Assembly (NCBI RefSeq): GCF_000730605.1
Contig: NZ_BBIS01000010.1
Coordinates: 214,768-278,767, forward strand
Direction of reading: 5' to 3'
Origin: Pseudomonas monteilii NBRC 103158 = DSM 14164
GTDB taxonomy: Bacteria > Pseudomonadota > Gammaproteobacteria > Pseudomonadales > Pseudomonadaceae
Length of the DNA stretch: 64,000 bases
The position numbers and the translations under genes are program-made. The notes beneath the pieces were generated by a model. It ran no database searches. It was not told the origin of the DNA and saw only the letters and a program-made list of their open reading frames with translations. This document shows, one piece after another, positions 33,346 to 42,093 of this stretch; position 1 is the stretch's first letter, and every line of letters starts with the position of its first letter.

Positions 33346-35388
33346 TCACACCATACCCAGCTCGCCAAACACGAACGCATATTCCAGCGCCACATCCTTG
33401 AGCCCCTGGTACCGGCCGCTCATGCCCCCATGGCCAGCACCCATCTCGGTCTTGAGCAGCAGCAGGTTGCTGTCGGTCTTGCGGGTACGCAACCGCGCCA
33501 CCCATTTGGCCGCTTCCCAGTACTGCACGCGGCTGTCGTTGTAACCCGCCACCACCAGCATCGCCGGGTAGGCCTGGGCTTTCACGTTCTCATACGGCGC
33601 ATACGCCTTGATCCGCTCATACACCTCGGGCTCTTCAGGGTTGCCCCATTCGTCGTACTCGGTCACGGTCAGCGGCAGCTCGGGGTCGAGCATGGTATTG
33701 AGCACGTCGACGAACGGCACTTCGGCAATTGCACAGCGGAACAGCTCGGGGCGCAGGTTGAGCACCGCGCCCATCAGCAGGCCACCGGCACTGCCGCCAC
33801 TGATGGCCAGGCGGTCAGAAGTGGTCACGCCCTCGGCGATCAGATGCTCCGCACAGGCGATGAAGTCGCTGAAGGTGTTGTGTTTGTGCTCCTGCTTGCC
33901 GGCGCGGTACCAGGCCTCACCCAGTTCACCGCCGCCACGCACATGGGCGATCGCAAAGGCCACGCCGCGCTCCAGCAGGCTCAGACGCGCATGGGAGAAC
34001 CACGGGTCGAGGCTTTCGCCGTAGGCACCGTAACCGTACAAGTAGAGTGGCACGGTCTTGCCCAGGTCCTGGCGGCGACGCACCAGGCTGATCGGCACCC
34101 GGGTGCCGTCTGCTGCGCTTGCCCACAGGCGCTCACTCACATAGTCATCGGCATTGAACGCACCCAGTACAGGGGTTTGCTTGAGCACGGCCTGGGCGCC
34201 TGTGGCCAGCTCCAGCTGGCGCACCTGGGCTGGGCGGTTGAGTGCCTCGTAGCGCAGGCGTACGCGGGTGCTGGCGAACTCCAGGCTGTCCTGCACGTAC
34301 AGGCTGTAGGCCGCGTCTGGGAGTTCGACGCGATAGGCCGGCAGAGCCTGCGGGCGTACTTCGATGATCGGCAGGCCGCCTTCGCGCAGGCTCAGGGTCA
34401 GGGCGCTGGCGTTCAGGCTGAGGCCTTCGAGCATGATCGTGTCGCGGTGTGCCACCAGCACCTGCCATTGCTGACGGCTTGGTACGGGTTTGGCCGGTGC
34501 GTGGTACAGGGCAAAGTTGATGCCGTCCTGGTTGGTGCGGATAAACCAGCGCCATTCGCCATCGAGCTGACCGTGGTCGGGGAAGTACTCGTGGCCTTCG
34601 ACACGCGGGGCCAGGCAGGTAAACGGCGCCTGTGGAGTTTCGGCGTCCAGTACCCAGGCTTCGCTGGTGGTTTTGCTGTTCAGCAGCAGCACCAACTGGC
34701 GCTCGGAGCTGGTGCGGTAGCAGTGCAGGAAAAAGCGCCCGTCGGGCTCTTCGAACACGGTCTGGGCACCGTCGTTGCCCAGGGTGTGGCGGCGCAGGCG
34801 CCATGGCCGGTGGGTGTCATCCAGTTCGGCGAAGAACAGCGTCTGGCTGTCGTTGGCCCAGGTCAGGCTGCCGTCGCAGTCGTCGAAGGGCAGGGCAGTG
34901 ACGTTGCCGTTGGCCAGGTCTTTGACGTACAGGGTGTAGATTTCGTCGCCGCTGGTGTCGAGGCTGTAGGCCAGCAGGCGGTGGTCGGGGCTGACGTTGA
35001 AGGCGCCCAGCGACAGGAAACCACCCTTGGCCAGGGCGTTGGGGTCGAGCAGCAGTTGCTCCTGGCTTTCATCGACCGTATTGGCGTCGTCGGCCGGACG
35101 AGGGCAGCGGTAATGGCGTGGGTATTCGTCGCCAGCGGTGGTGCGGGTGTAATAGAGGTAAGGGCCCCAGGGAGACGGCAGCGACAGGTCGGTTTCCTGG
35201 ATGCGGCCCTTGATTTCTTCGAACAGTTGCTCGCGCAAGGGGGCCTGGTCAGCCAGGCAGGCTTCCTGGTAGGCGTTTTCGGCTTGCAGGTAGGCGAGCA
35301 CCTCGGGGGTGTCGCGCTGTTGCAGCCAGGCGTACGGGTCGCTGGTGTTGTCGGCGTGGGCGATGGGCGGCTGGGGCTTGTTGGGCAT
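33346..35388 (-). CDS. opdB: Oligopeptidase B (S9 prolyl oligopeptidase family)
   Basis: This serine peptidase cleaves short peptides after basic residues in the cytoplasm or periplasm. The 680-residue protein has an N-terminal beta-propeller and a C-terminal alpha/beta hydrolase domain. The catalytic triad is visible as Ser533 (GGSAGG), Asp618 (GYNDSRV) and His653 (GAGHGG), with the family block YGYGAYGESLDPWFS before it. The ATG at 35388 follows AAGAGAT; a longer frame to 35448 is less likely. No signal peptide is seen. Confidence 0.93.
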   Translation of the reverse strand: MPNKPQPPIAHADNTSDPYAWLQQRDTPEVLAYLQAENAYQEACLADQAPLREQLFEEIKGRIQETDLSLPSPWGPYLYYTRTTAGDEYPRHYRCPRPADDANTVDESQEQLLLDPNALAKGGFLSLGAFNVSPDHRLLAYSLDTSGDEIYTLYVKDLANGNVTALPFDDCDGSLTWANDSQTLFFAELDDTHRPWRLRRHTLGNDGAQTVFEEPDGRFFLHCYRTSSERQLVLLLNSKTTSEAWVLDAETPQAPFTCLAPRVEGHEYFPDHGQLDGEWRWFIRTNQDGINFALYHAPAKPVPSRQQWQVLVAHRDTIMLEGLSLNASALTLSLREGGLPIIEVRPQALPAYRVELPDAAYSLYVQDSLEFASTRVRLRYEALNRPAQVRQLELATGAQAVLKQTPVLGAFNADDYVSERLWASAADGTRVPISLVRRRQDLGKTVPLYLYGYGAYGESLDPWFSHARLSLLERGVAFAIAHVRGGGELGEAWYRAGKQEHKHNTFSDFIACAEHLIAEGVTTSDRLAISGGSAGGLLMGAVLNLRPELFRCAIAEVPFVDVLNTMLDPELPLTVTEYDEWGNPEEPEVYERIKAYAPYENVKAQAYPAMLVVAGYNDSRVQYWEAAKWVARLRTRKTDSNLLLLKTEMGAGHGGMSGRYQGLKDVALEYAFVFGELGMV

Positions 35389-35480
35389 TGGTGATCTCTT
35401 GGCTAGGGACAGGCAAACACTGTCTGCGCCCGGAAAAGTGTTTATCATAGGCGTCTCTTTGCCTGGCTTGCACGAACACC

Positions 35481-35978
35481 ATGACCGAGAACGACTACAC
35501 CTTCGCCTGGGGCCTGTACGCTGTGGCCGCTTTGGGCTGCCTGCTGGTGGGCTTCAAGCTCACCGGCTGGATGTGGCGCTGGCTGCGCGAACCGCTGCGG
35601 GTGGTGCTGGCGGTGCTGTTGCTGACCCCGACCGTGGTCGACCCGGTCAAGGACAGCTTCGCCCCGGCCATCGCCATCACGGCCCTGGATGTCGCGTTCA
35701 AGGTCGGCAACAACGCCTGGCGTGCGGTGTCCGACTTCGCCATGTACGGCATGATCGCCTTCGGCCTGTATTTCCTCTTCATGTTGCTGCGCTGGCCACT
35801 GGAAAAGCGCGCCCGCGAGCGCCGTGCGCAAGCCGAGGCTGCTGCCCAGCGCCAGGCGACCGAAGATGACCAGCTCTCCGCCCAAGCGCCCTTGGCTGCC
35901 GATCGCGGTGACCGTTACCGCGACGACCCACGCCCTGCCGCACCGCGCGGCAATGGCCGGGTCGAGCCCCGTCTGTAA
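35481..35978 (+). CDS. Membrane protein of unknown function upstream of a GATase
   Basis: The 165-residue protein has three hydrophobic segments (about residues 9-28, 39-55 and 88-104) and a hydrophilic, Arg- and Ala-rich cytoplasmic tail of 55 residues. I do not recognise the family. It is the first of three closely spaced genes (17 bp and 9 bp gaps) with the class II amidotransferase and the DUF2937 protein. The start is 92 bp from the divergent opdB start. Confidence 0.8.
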   Translation: MTENDYTFAWGLYAVAALGCLLVGFKLTGWMWRWLREPLRVVLAVLLLTPTVVDPVKDSFAPAIAITALDVAFKVGNNAWRAVSDFAMYGMIAFGLYFLFMLLRWPLEKRARERRAQAEAAAQRQATEDDQLSAQAPLAADRGDRYRDDPRPAAPRGNGRVEPRL

Positions 35979-35995
35979 GCGCAGGAGACACGCCT

Positions 35996-36769
35996 ATGTG
36001 CGAACTGCTGGGCATGAGTGCCAACGTCCCTACCGATATCGTTTTCAGCTTCACCGGTCTGATGCAGCGCGGCGGGCGTACTGGCCCGCACCGTGACGGC
36101 TGGGGCATCGGCTTTTACGAAGGCCGTGGTCTGCGCCTGTTCCAGGACCCGGCAGCTAGCAGCGAATCGGAGGTGGCCAACCTGGTGCAGCGCTACCCGA
36201 TCAAGAGCGAGGTGGTGATCGGCCATATCCGCCAGGCCAACGTCGGCCGGGTGTGCTTGTCCAACACCCACCCGTTCGTGCGGGAAATGTGGGGCCGCAA
36301 CTGGTGCTTCGCGCACAACGGCCAGCTGGGCGACTTCAAAGGCCTGGCCAGTTTCTACCGGCCGGTCGGCGACACCGACAGCGAAGCGGCCTTCTGCGAC
36401 CTGCTCAACCGCATCCGCAGTGCGTTCCCCGAGCCGGTGCCGGTGGAACAGCTGCTGCCGGTGCTGGTCGAAGCCTGTGCCGGCTACCGTGGCCAGGGCG
36501 TGTTCAACTGCATGCTCAGTGATGGCGACTGGCTGTTCTGCTTCTGCTCGACCAAGCTGGTACACATTACCCGACGTGCGCCTTTTGGTGCCGCGCGGTT
36601 GAAGGATGTCGACCTGATCGTCGATTTCCATACCGAAACCACCCCCAACGACGTGGTCACAGTGATCGCCACCGAGGCCCTGACCGAAAATGAGACCTGG
36701 CAGCGCTACGAGCCGGGTCAGTGGGCCCTGTGGCGGCACGGCGAGTGCGTGGCGCACGGCCAGAGCTAA
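35996..36769 (+). CDS. Class II glutamine amidotransferase, YafJ type
   Basis: The 257-residue protein is an Ntn hydrolase. After removal of Met1, Cys2 (MCELLGMSANVPTD) would be the nucleophile. RDGWGIGFYEGRG, IGHIRQANVG and THPFVREMWGRNWCFAHNGQLGDF are the glutamine-binding blocks of this family. It is a stand-alone glutaminase domain with no synthase part; the acceptor reaction is unknown in this branch. Neighbours are two membrane proteins, which is a conserved look but gives no function. Confidence 0.92.
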   Translation: MCELLGMSANVPTDIVFSFTGLMQRGGRTGPHRDGWGIGFYEGRGLRLFQDPAASSESEVANLVQRYPIKSEVVIGHIRQANVGRVCLSNTHPFVREMWGRNWCFAHNGQLGDFKGLASFYRPVGDTDSEAAFCDLLNRIRSAFPEPVPVEQLLPVLVEACAGYRGQGVFNCMLSDGDWLFCFCSTKLVHITRRAPFGAARLKDVDLIVDFHTETTPNDVVTVIATEALTENETWQRYEPGQWALWRHGECVAHGQS

Positions 36770-36778
36770 GGACGCTGC

Positions 36779-37300
36779 ATGTTCAGAAGTTACCTGCGGT
36801 TGCTGCTGTTCACCTTCGGCCTGCTGGCCGGTATTCAGGTCCCGGGGCTGGTCAAGGACTACAGCCAGCGGGTCGAGGCGCACCTGTTCGAATCGCGCGA
36901 GGCGCTGGATGGCTTCCGGCAAACGGCCGAGCGTTTTTTCAAGGGCGACTTGCAGGCGCTGCTGCAGCATTACCGCAGCAGTGACGACCCGGTGTTCAAC
37001 AGTGATGCCAACAGCATCGAAAGCCTGATGATCCGCAACGAACTGCTGGAAAACGAATGGCAAGCGCTGCAAGGGCCGTGGGCGCAGCGTACCTGGCATG
37101 TGCTGGTGCAGGCTGATCCGCAGTTGCGGGAAGAAACGCTGAATGGCTACAGCTACCAGATTCTGTTGGTCCCCGAGGCGGTCGGCTGGGGGGTAGGGGC
37201 CGGGTTTGTGCTGGCCTTTGTGGTTGAGAGCCTGTTGCTGGGGATTGGCTGGGTGATCCTGGGCGGGCGGCGTGGCGCGGTGAAAGAGAGCTGGCGCTGA
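36779..37300 (+). CDS. DUF2937 membrane protein
   Basis: The 173-residue protein has an N-terminal hydrophobic helix (about 5-22) and a C-terminal one (about 136-162), with an amphipathic, mostly alpha-helical stretch between them that is probably periplasmic. The start FRSYLRLLLFTFGLLAGIQVPG and the spacing fit DUF2937. Function is unknown. It is the last gene of the three-gene unit. Confidence 0.82.
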   Translation: MFRSYLRLLLFTFGLLAGIQVPGLVKDYSQRVEAHLFESREALDGFRQTAERFFKGDLQALLQHYRSSDDPVFNSDANSIESLMIRNELLENEWQALQGPWAQRTWHVLVQADPQLREETLNGYSYQILLVPEAVGWGVGAGFVLAFVVESLLLGIGWVILGGRRGAVKESWR

Positions 37301-37314
37301 CGTTCGCCTCGATC

Positions 37315-37343
37315 TCACAGGCGCGGAAAACCTAACGGCGAAC
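37315..37343. repeat. Second copy of the TCACAGGCGC element
   Basis: TCACAGGCGCGGAAAACCTA plus nine further bases matches 33307-33335 with two mismatches. It again lies between the 3-prime ends of convergent genes. Only one half of the large palindrome is kept. Confidence 0.6.
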
Positions 37344-37345
37344 AG

Positions 37346-38260
37346 CTACGAAGCTAGCACAATCCGCTGCCCACCCACATCTCGGGCATACAGCTCCAGT
37401 ACCTGCCGGCAAACCCCGACCACTTCATCCACCAGCGCCACCCCGGTCTGCCAGGCCACCACCAGCTCCAGGCTGGGCGGGGGCTGTAGCCCTTCCAGCA
37501 ACACCAACTCACCCCGGCCCAACTCGGCATCCACCAACGCTGGCGGCAACGCGCCAATACCAAAACCATCGCGCAACAACCGGGTAATCGCCGCCACCGA
37601 GTTCACGCAGTTCAGCCGCGGTGCCTCAGCCCCCGCAGCTTGCAGCAAGCTCAGCACCTCTTGGTGTGGCCGTGAATTCTTCGAAAACGTAATGATCCGC
37701 TCGCGCCCAAGTTCGGCCAGCGATGCGTAGTCGCGGTGCTGGTGCGAGCCTGCGGCCACTACCCAGCCCATCGGGTAACGCGCCAGGTCCAGGCTGCGGA
37801 TCGACTGCTCGCGCAGCAGGTCGGTCTGCAGGATCACGTCGAGAAAACCCTTCTGCAGCTGCTCGCGCAGGTTCAGCGCAGTGTCGGCCACCAGTTCGAT
37901 TTCCACCTGTGGGTAGCGCTCGGTCAGCTCCGCTACCAGTGCGCTCATCCAGGTGTGGATCACGGTGTCCATCACCCCGATACGAATGCGCCCAACCTTG
38001 GCCCGGTCGCTGTCCAGCGACTGTTTCATGGCCTTGGCGGTTTCCAGCATGCGTTCGGCGTATTCCAGCACTTTGCCGCCTTCCGGCGTCAGGCTGACCC
38101 CGCGTGAGTCGCGCAGCAACAGCTTCACGCCAAGGTCTGCCTCCAGCGCGGCAATGCGGCTGGACACCGAGGCTTGAGTGGTGAACAGCTTTTCTGCGGT
38201 CAGGCGGAAGCTCTTGAGCCGGGCGACCCAGACGAAGGTTTCGAGGAAGCGAAGGTTCAT
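37346..38260 (-). CDS. LysR-type regulator next to the 5-oxoproline genes
   Basis: The 304-residue LysR regulator has FRLTAEKLFTTQASVSSRIAALEADLG as winged helix and a standard effector domain (VGRIRIGVMDTVIHTWM onward). I take the ATG at 38260 (MNLRFLETFVWVARLKS) and not the longer frame to 38500, which runs into the MFS gene. It is divergent from the MFS-pxpABC unit with 130 bp between starts, so it is the probable regulator; 5-oxoproline is the obvious ligand candidate, by inference. Confidence 0.92.
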   Translation of the reverse strand: MNLRFLETFVWVARLKSFRLTAEKLFTTQASVSSRIAALEADLGVKLLLRDSRGVSLTPEGGKVLEYAERMLETAKAMKQSLDSDRAKVGRIRIGVMDTVIHTWMSALVAELTERYPQVEIELVADTALNLREQLQKGFLDVILQTDLLREQSIRSLDLARYPMGWVVAAGSHQHRDYASLAELGRERIITFSKNSRPHQEVLSLLQAAGAEAPRLNCVNSVAAITRLLRDGFGIGALPPALVDAELGRGELVLLEGLQPPPSLELVVAWQTGVALVDEVVGVCRQVLELYARDVGGQRIVLAS

Positions 38261-38348
38261 GATCAGTTTTTCTTGTTCCAGACCGGCGGTTTTTCTCGTT
38301 GGACGCAGGCGGCGTGGCCTCTGAACAATGGTGCCCAGGCCGCGACGC

Positions 38349-38365
38349 TTTATGTCGCCCATAAA
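38349..38365 (+). promoter_or_regulatory. Inverted repeat TTTATG-N5-CATAAA
   Basis: A perfect dyad with 6-bp arms lies 25 bp before the MFS start codon, within the LysR-MFS gap. It could be an operator. Its closeness to the start codon is unusual for a LysR activation site. Confidence 0.4.
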
Positions 38366-38390
38366 ACAATACCAACAAGCCGAGGCATCC

Positions 38391-39677
38391 ATGAACCCCA
38401 CCGGCGTGCAGCAGCAGGTCAGTTCCCCACCTTCGTCCGGGCCTTTCGCCTGGTACCGCGATATCGACAAACAGCAACGGCGCACGTTCTGGAGCTGCAA
38501 GATCGGCTACGGCCTGGACGGCATGGACACGCAGATGCTCAGCTTCGTCATCCCTACGCTGATCATGCTGTGGGGCATCACCACCACCGAAGCCGGGTTG
38601 ATCCACACCAGCACATTGATCGCCTCGGCCGTAGGCGGCTGGGTCGCCGGCATCCTCTCCGACCGCATCGGCCGGGTGCGTACCCTGCAACTGACGGTGC
38701 TGTGGTTCGCCTTTTTCACCTTCCTGTGCGGTTTTGCCCAGAACTACGAACAGTTGCTGATCGCCCGGACGCTGATGGGCTTTGGCTTCGGCGGTGAATG
38801 GACTGCTGGCGCGGTATTGATCGGCGAGGTCATCCGCGCCCAGGACCGTGGCAAGGCGGTGGGCATGGTGCAATCCGGCTGGGCCATCGGTTGGGGCCTT
38901 ACGGCGATTCTCTACGCGCTGCTGTTCTCCTGGCTGCCGCCAGAGCAGGCCTGGCGTGCGCTGTTCCTGCTGGGGCTGGTACCCGCTGTCTTCGTGATCT
39001 TCGTCCGTCGCCTGGTCAAGGACCCTGAGGTGTACCGCGAGGCCAAGGCGGTGGAAAACGCCGAGGCACCTTCGCACTTCTACGAAATCTTCGCCCCGGG
39101 CATGCTCTGGACCACTGTACGTGCGTCCTTGCTGACCACCGGCGCACTGGGCGGCTACTACGCCATCACTTCGTGGCTGCCGACCTTCCTCAAGAACGAG
39201 CGCGGCCTGAGCGTGCTGGGCACGGGTGGCTACCTGGCCATGGTGATCGTCGGTTCCTACGTGGGCTATGTGGTCAGCGCTTACCTGTCCGACCTGCTGG
39301 GGCGCAAGAAGAACTTCATCCTGTTCGCCGTGGGCTCGTTCGTCATCGTGCTGCTGTACACGCAGATGCCGGTCAGCGATGGCGTGATGCTGTGGCTGGG
39401 CTTCCCGCTGGGCTTCTTCGCTTCGGGCATCTTCAGCGGTATGGGGGCGTTCCTCACCGAACTGTTCCCTACGCGCATTCGCGGTTCGGGGCAGGGCTTT
39501 TGCTACAACATCGGCAAGGTCGTTGCGGCACTGTTCCCGTTGCTGATCGGCATGCTTGGCCAAAATGTGCCGCTGGGCTTGGGTATCGGTGTGTTCTCTG
39601 CTGTGTCCTACGGGATTGTCATCGTGGCCGCCTTGAGCCTGCCGGAAACCCGCGGCAAACAGCTCAAGGCGCGGTAA
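38391..39677 (+). CDS. MFS transporter, probably for 5-oxoproline
   Basis: The 428-residue protein has twelve hydrophobic segments and the MFS loop motif GILSDRIGRVRTLQ between helices 2 and 3, with a second in SDLLGRKKNF. It resembles the proton-symporter branch that imports carboxylic and aromatic acids. It stands 36 bp before pxpA and divergent from a LysR gene, so import of 5-oxoproline is a fair inference. The ATG at 38391 follows CGAGGCATCC; an earlier in-frame ATG at 38328 is less likely. Confidence 0.9.
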   Translation: MNPTGVQQQVSSPPSSGPFAWYRDIDKQQRRTFWSCKIGYGLDGMDTQMLSFVIPTLIMLWGITTTEAGLIHTSTLIASAVGGWVAGILSDRIGRVRTLQLTVLWFAFFTFLCGFAQNYEQLLIARTLMGFGFGGEWTAGAVLIGEVIRAQDRGKAVGMVQSGWAIGWGLTAILYALLFSWLPPEQAWRALFLLGLVPAVFVIFVRRLVKDPEVYREAKAVENAEAPSHFYEIFAPGMLWTTVRASLLTTGALGGYYAITSWLPTFLKNERGLSVLGTGGYLAMVIVGSYVGYVVSAYLSDLLGRKKNFILFAVGSFVIVLLYTQMPVSDGVMLWLGFPLGFFASGIFSGMGAFLTELFPTRIRGSGQGFCYNIGKVVAALFPLLIGMLGQNVPLGLGIGVFSAVSYGIVIVAALSLPETRGKQLKAR

Positions 39678-39713
39678 GGTAGGGCTATGGACAACAACAA
39701 GGGAGACCGCGTG

Positions 39714-40466
39714 GTGGAACGCCTGCTACTCAATTGCGACATGGGCGAGAGCTTCGGCAGCTGGCGCATGGGCCTGGACGCCGAGGTGATGCCCTACATC
39801 GATTGCGCCAACATCGCCTGTGGCTACCACGCGGGTGACCCCAGCATCATGCGCCGCACCGTGGCCCTGGCGCTGGAGCATGGGGTGACCATCGGCGCGC
39901 ACCCCGCTTACCCGGACCTGGTCGGCTTTGGCCGCCGCTCCATGGCTTGCAGCCCGGAAGAAATCCGCGACCTGCTGCACTACCAGATCGGTGCGTTGGA
40001 GGGTATCTGCAAAGTGCTGGGGGGCCGCGTGGCCTATGTGAAACCCCATGGCGCGCTGTACAACGACATGATGGCCGACCCGCTCAAGCTGCGCACCGTG
40101 CTGGAGGCCGTGGCAGCCTACGACAGCAACCTGCCGCTGATGCTCATGGCCACTGCCGACAACCGTGCTGCCCAGGCTCTGGGCGATGAAGTCGGCGTGC
40201 CGCTGTGGTTCGAAGCGTTCGCCGACCGCGCCTACACCGCCAGTGGCCACCTGGTGTCGCGGCGCCTGCCTGGGGCGGTGCATCACGACCCGGCACTGGT
40301 CGTTGAACAGGCCGTGCGTCTGGCTCGGGGCGACACTCTGGTGGCGGACGATGGCAGTGCCCTGCGCCTGCAGGCCAGCACCCTCTGCGTGCATGGCGAC
40401 AACGACAGTTCGGTGGCAGCGGTGCGGCAGATACGCCAGGCCCTTGATGCCCTGGAGGCACGATGA
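39714..40466 (+). CDS. pxpA: 5-Oxoprolinase subunit PxpA
   Basis: With PxpB and PxpC this protein forms the ATP-dependent prokaryotic 5-oxoprolinase that opens 5-oxoproline to glutamate. The LamB/YcsF family is shown by [46 protein letters not shown] and [12 protein letters not shown] favour a GTG start at 39714 (or 39711): GGGAG lies 8 nt before it, and the protein then begins MERLLLNCD as in relatives. The in-frame ATG at 39687 would add nine residues, and the DNA it covers contains AACAACAA next to the SD. The gene overlaps pxpB by 4 bp. Confidence 0.92.
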   Translation: MERLLLNCDMGESFGSWRMGLDAEVMPYIDCANIACGYHAGDPSIMRRTVALALEHGVTIGAHPAYPDLVGFGRRSMACSPEEIRDLLHYQIGALEGICKVLGGRVAYVKPHGALYNDMMADPLKLRTVLEAVAAYDSNLPLMLMATADNRAAQALGDEVGVPLWFEAFADRAYTASGHLVSRRLPGAVHHDPALVVEQAVRLARGDTLVADDGSALRLQASTLCVHGDNDSSVAAVRQIRQALDALEAR

Positions 40467-41149
40467 AGCCGCGCATCGAAGTGGTGGCCATCGACAGCCT
40501 GATGGTGCGCCTGTTCGACTGTATCGACGAGGCGAACATGCCGTGGATGCTCGCCGCCAGTCAGCGCCTGAGCGCCACGTTCGGTAAGCACTTGCTGGAC
40601 TTGGTGCCGTCCTACACAACGCTGATGGTGCAGTTCGACTTGCCGCCGGGTGAGGCGAGGGCGCTGATCTCCCAGGCGCTGGAAGGTTTGCAGCCAGACA
40701 CTGGCAGCGGCGGTCGGCGTCATGAGATTCCAGTCTGGTATGACGCCAGCGTCGGTCCTGAACTGCCCGTTCTGGCGGCCCGCAGCGGCTTGAGTGAAGC
40801 CGATGTCATCCGCTTGCACAGCGAGCGCGACTATCCGGTATTCGCTTTGGGCTTCGCTCCCGGTTTCGGTTTCATGGGCCTGGTGGACGGGCGCCTGGCC
40901 AGCCCGCGCCTGAGCACCCCGCGCCAGCGCGTGGCGGCGGGTAGCGTGGGCATTGCCGAGCGGCAGACGGCAGCGTATCCGGCGGTATCGCCGGGCGGCT
41001 GGAACCTGATTGGCCGTACTCCGGTGCGCCTGTTCGACCGGGATCGCGAGGGCTACAGCCTGTTGCAACCCGGTGACCGGGTGCGCTTCGTGCCGGTTTC
41101 GCGCAGCGAATTCCTGGCCTTGGGTGGTGATGTGGAGGCGCAGGGATGA
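40463..41149 (+). CDS. pxpB: 5-Oxoprolinase subunit PxpB
   Basis: The 228-residue protein is the PxpB (YbgJ, KipI-type) subunit, with cyclophilin-like and ferredoxin-like parts. Typical blocks are [33 protein letters not shown] and [25 protein letters not shown]. It acts only as a complex with PxpA and PxpC. ATGA overlaps link it to both neighbours. Confidence 0.95.
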   Translation: MKPRIEVVAIDSLMVRLFDCIDEANMPWMLAASQRLSATFGKHLLDLVPSYTTLMVQFDLPPGEARALISQALEGLQPDTGSGGRRHEIPVWYDASVGPELPVLAARSGLSEADVIRLHSERDYPVFALGFAPGFGFMGLVDGRLASPRLSTPRQRVAAGSVGIAERQTAAYPAVSPGGWNLIGRTPVRLFDRDREGYSLLQPGDRVRFVPVSRSEFLALGGDVEAQG

Positions 41150-42063
41150 AGCAGTTGAAGATCGAGGCCAGTACGCCGTTGTGCCAGTTGCAGGACGCGG
41201 GGCGCTTTGGCGTGCGCCACTTGGGCGTAACCCAGGGCGGTGCGCTGGACTGGGTGGCGATGCACTGGGCCAACTGGCTGCTCGGCAACCCGTTGGGGGC
41301 GCCGGTGGTCGAGGTAGCGCTGGGTGGGTTCTGCGTGGTGGCCGAACAGGCGTGTGTGCTGGCCTTGGCCGGTGCCGATCTGGATGCGCGGATTGATGAT
41401 CAGCCTTTGGCCCCCTGGCGCAGCTTTGCCCTGGCCAAGGGGCAGCGCTTGACCCTGAAGCAGCCTAAGCAGGGCGTTCGGGCTTATCTGGCTGCACCGG
41501 GCGGGTTCCTGGGCGAAGATGTGCTGGGCAGTTGTGCCACGGTGGTACGTGAAGAGCTGGGTGGCATTGATGGCCAAGGGGCTGCGCTGGTTAAAGGCCA
41601 GGCATTAGCGTTCACCGGTAGCGATGCAACCCTGCGCGAGGTGCCGCATGCGTTGCGGCCGCAGTACGCACAAAAGCCTGTGCTCGATTTGGTCATGGGC
41701 GCGCAGATCGGCGACTTCAGTGGTATCAGCCTGTTCGAGGCGTTCAACAGTGACTGGGCGCTGGACAGCCGGGCCGACCGCATGGGCATCCGCCTGCTGG
41801 GGCCGCAGCTGGTCTATCAGGGCGCGCCGATGATTTCCGAAGGCATACCGCTGGGGGCCGTGCAGGTGCCGCCAGATGGGCAGCCGATCGTGCTGCTCAA
41901 TGACCGGCAGACCATTGGTGGTTATCCGAGGCTGGGGGCGTTGACGCCGCTGGCGTTGGCGCAACTGGCGCAGTGCATGCCGGGGGCAGTGGTGCGGTTC
42001 AGGGCGGTGGTGCAGGATGAGGCGTGGCGAGAGCAGCAGGCTTTTGGAGTGCGTTGGCTTTGA
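41146..42063 (+). CDS. pxpC: 5-Oxoprolinase subunit PxpC
   Basis: The 305-residue protein is the PxpC (YbgK, KipA-type) subunit. The family pattern is LCQLQDAGRFGVRHLGVTQGGALD near the start, then YLAAPGGFLGEDVLGSCAT, and the C-terminal IPLGAVQVPPDGQPIVLLND with TIGGYPRLGAL. Last gene of the operon; a long symmetric hairpin follows the stop. Confidence 0.95.
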   Translation: MKQLKIEASTPLCQLQDAGRFGVRHLGVTQGGALDWVAMHWANWLLGNPLGAPVVEVALGGFCVVAEQACVLALAGADLDARIDDQPLAPWRSFALAKGQRLTLKQPKQGVRAYLAAPGGFLGEDVLGSCATVVREELGGIDGQGAALVKGQALAFTGSDATLREVPHALRPQYAQKPVLDLVMGAQIGDFSGISLFEAFNSDWALDSRADRMGIRLLGPQLVYQGAPMISEGIPLGAVQVPPDGQPIVLLNDRQTIGGYPRLGALTPLALAQLAQCMPGAVVRFRAVVQDEAWREQQAFGVRWL

Positions 42064-42067
42064 GATC

Positions 42068-42092
42068 TATGGGGCCGCAAAGCGGCCCCATA
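42068..42092. terminator. Symmetric hairpin between pxpC and the vWA gene
   Basis: TATGGGGCCGC and GCGGCCCCATA form a perfect 11-bp stem with an AAA loop. There is no T-tract. It lies between convergent genes and probably ends both transcripts. Confidence 0.6.
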
Positions 42093-42093
42093 C

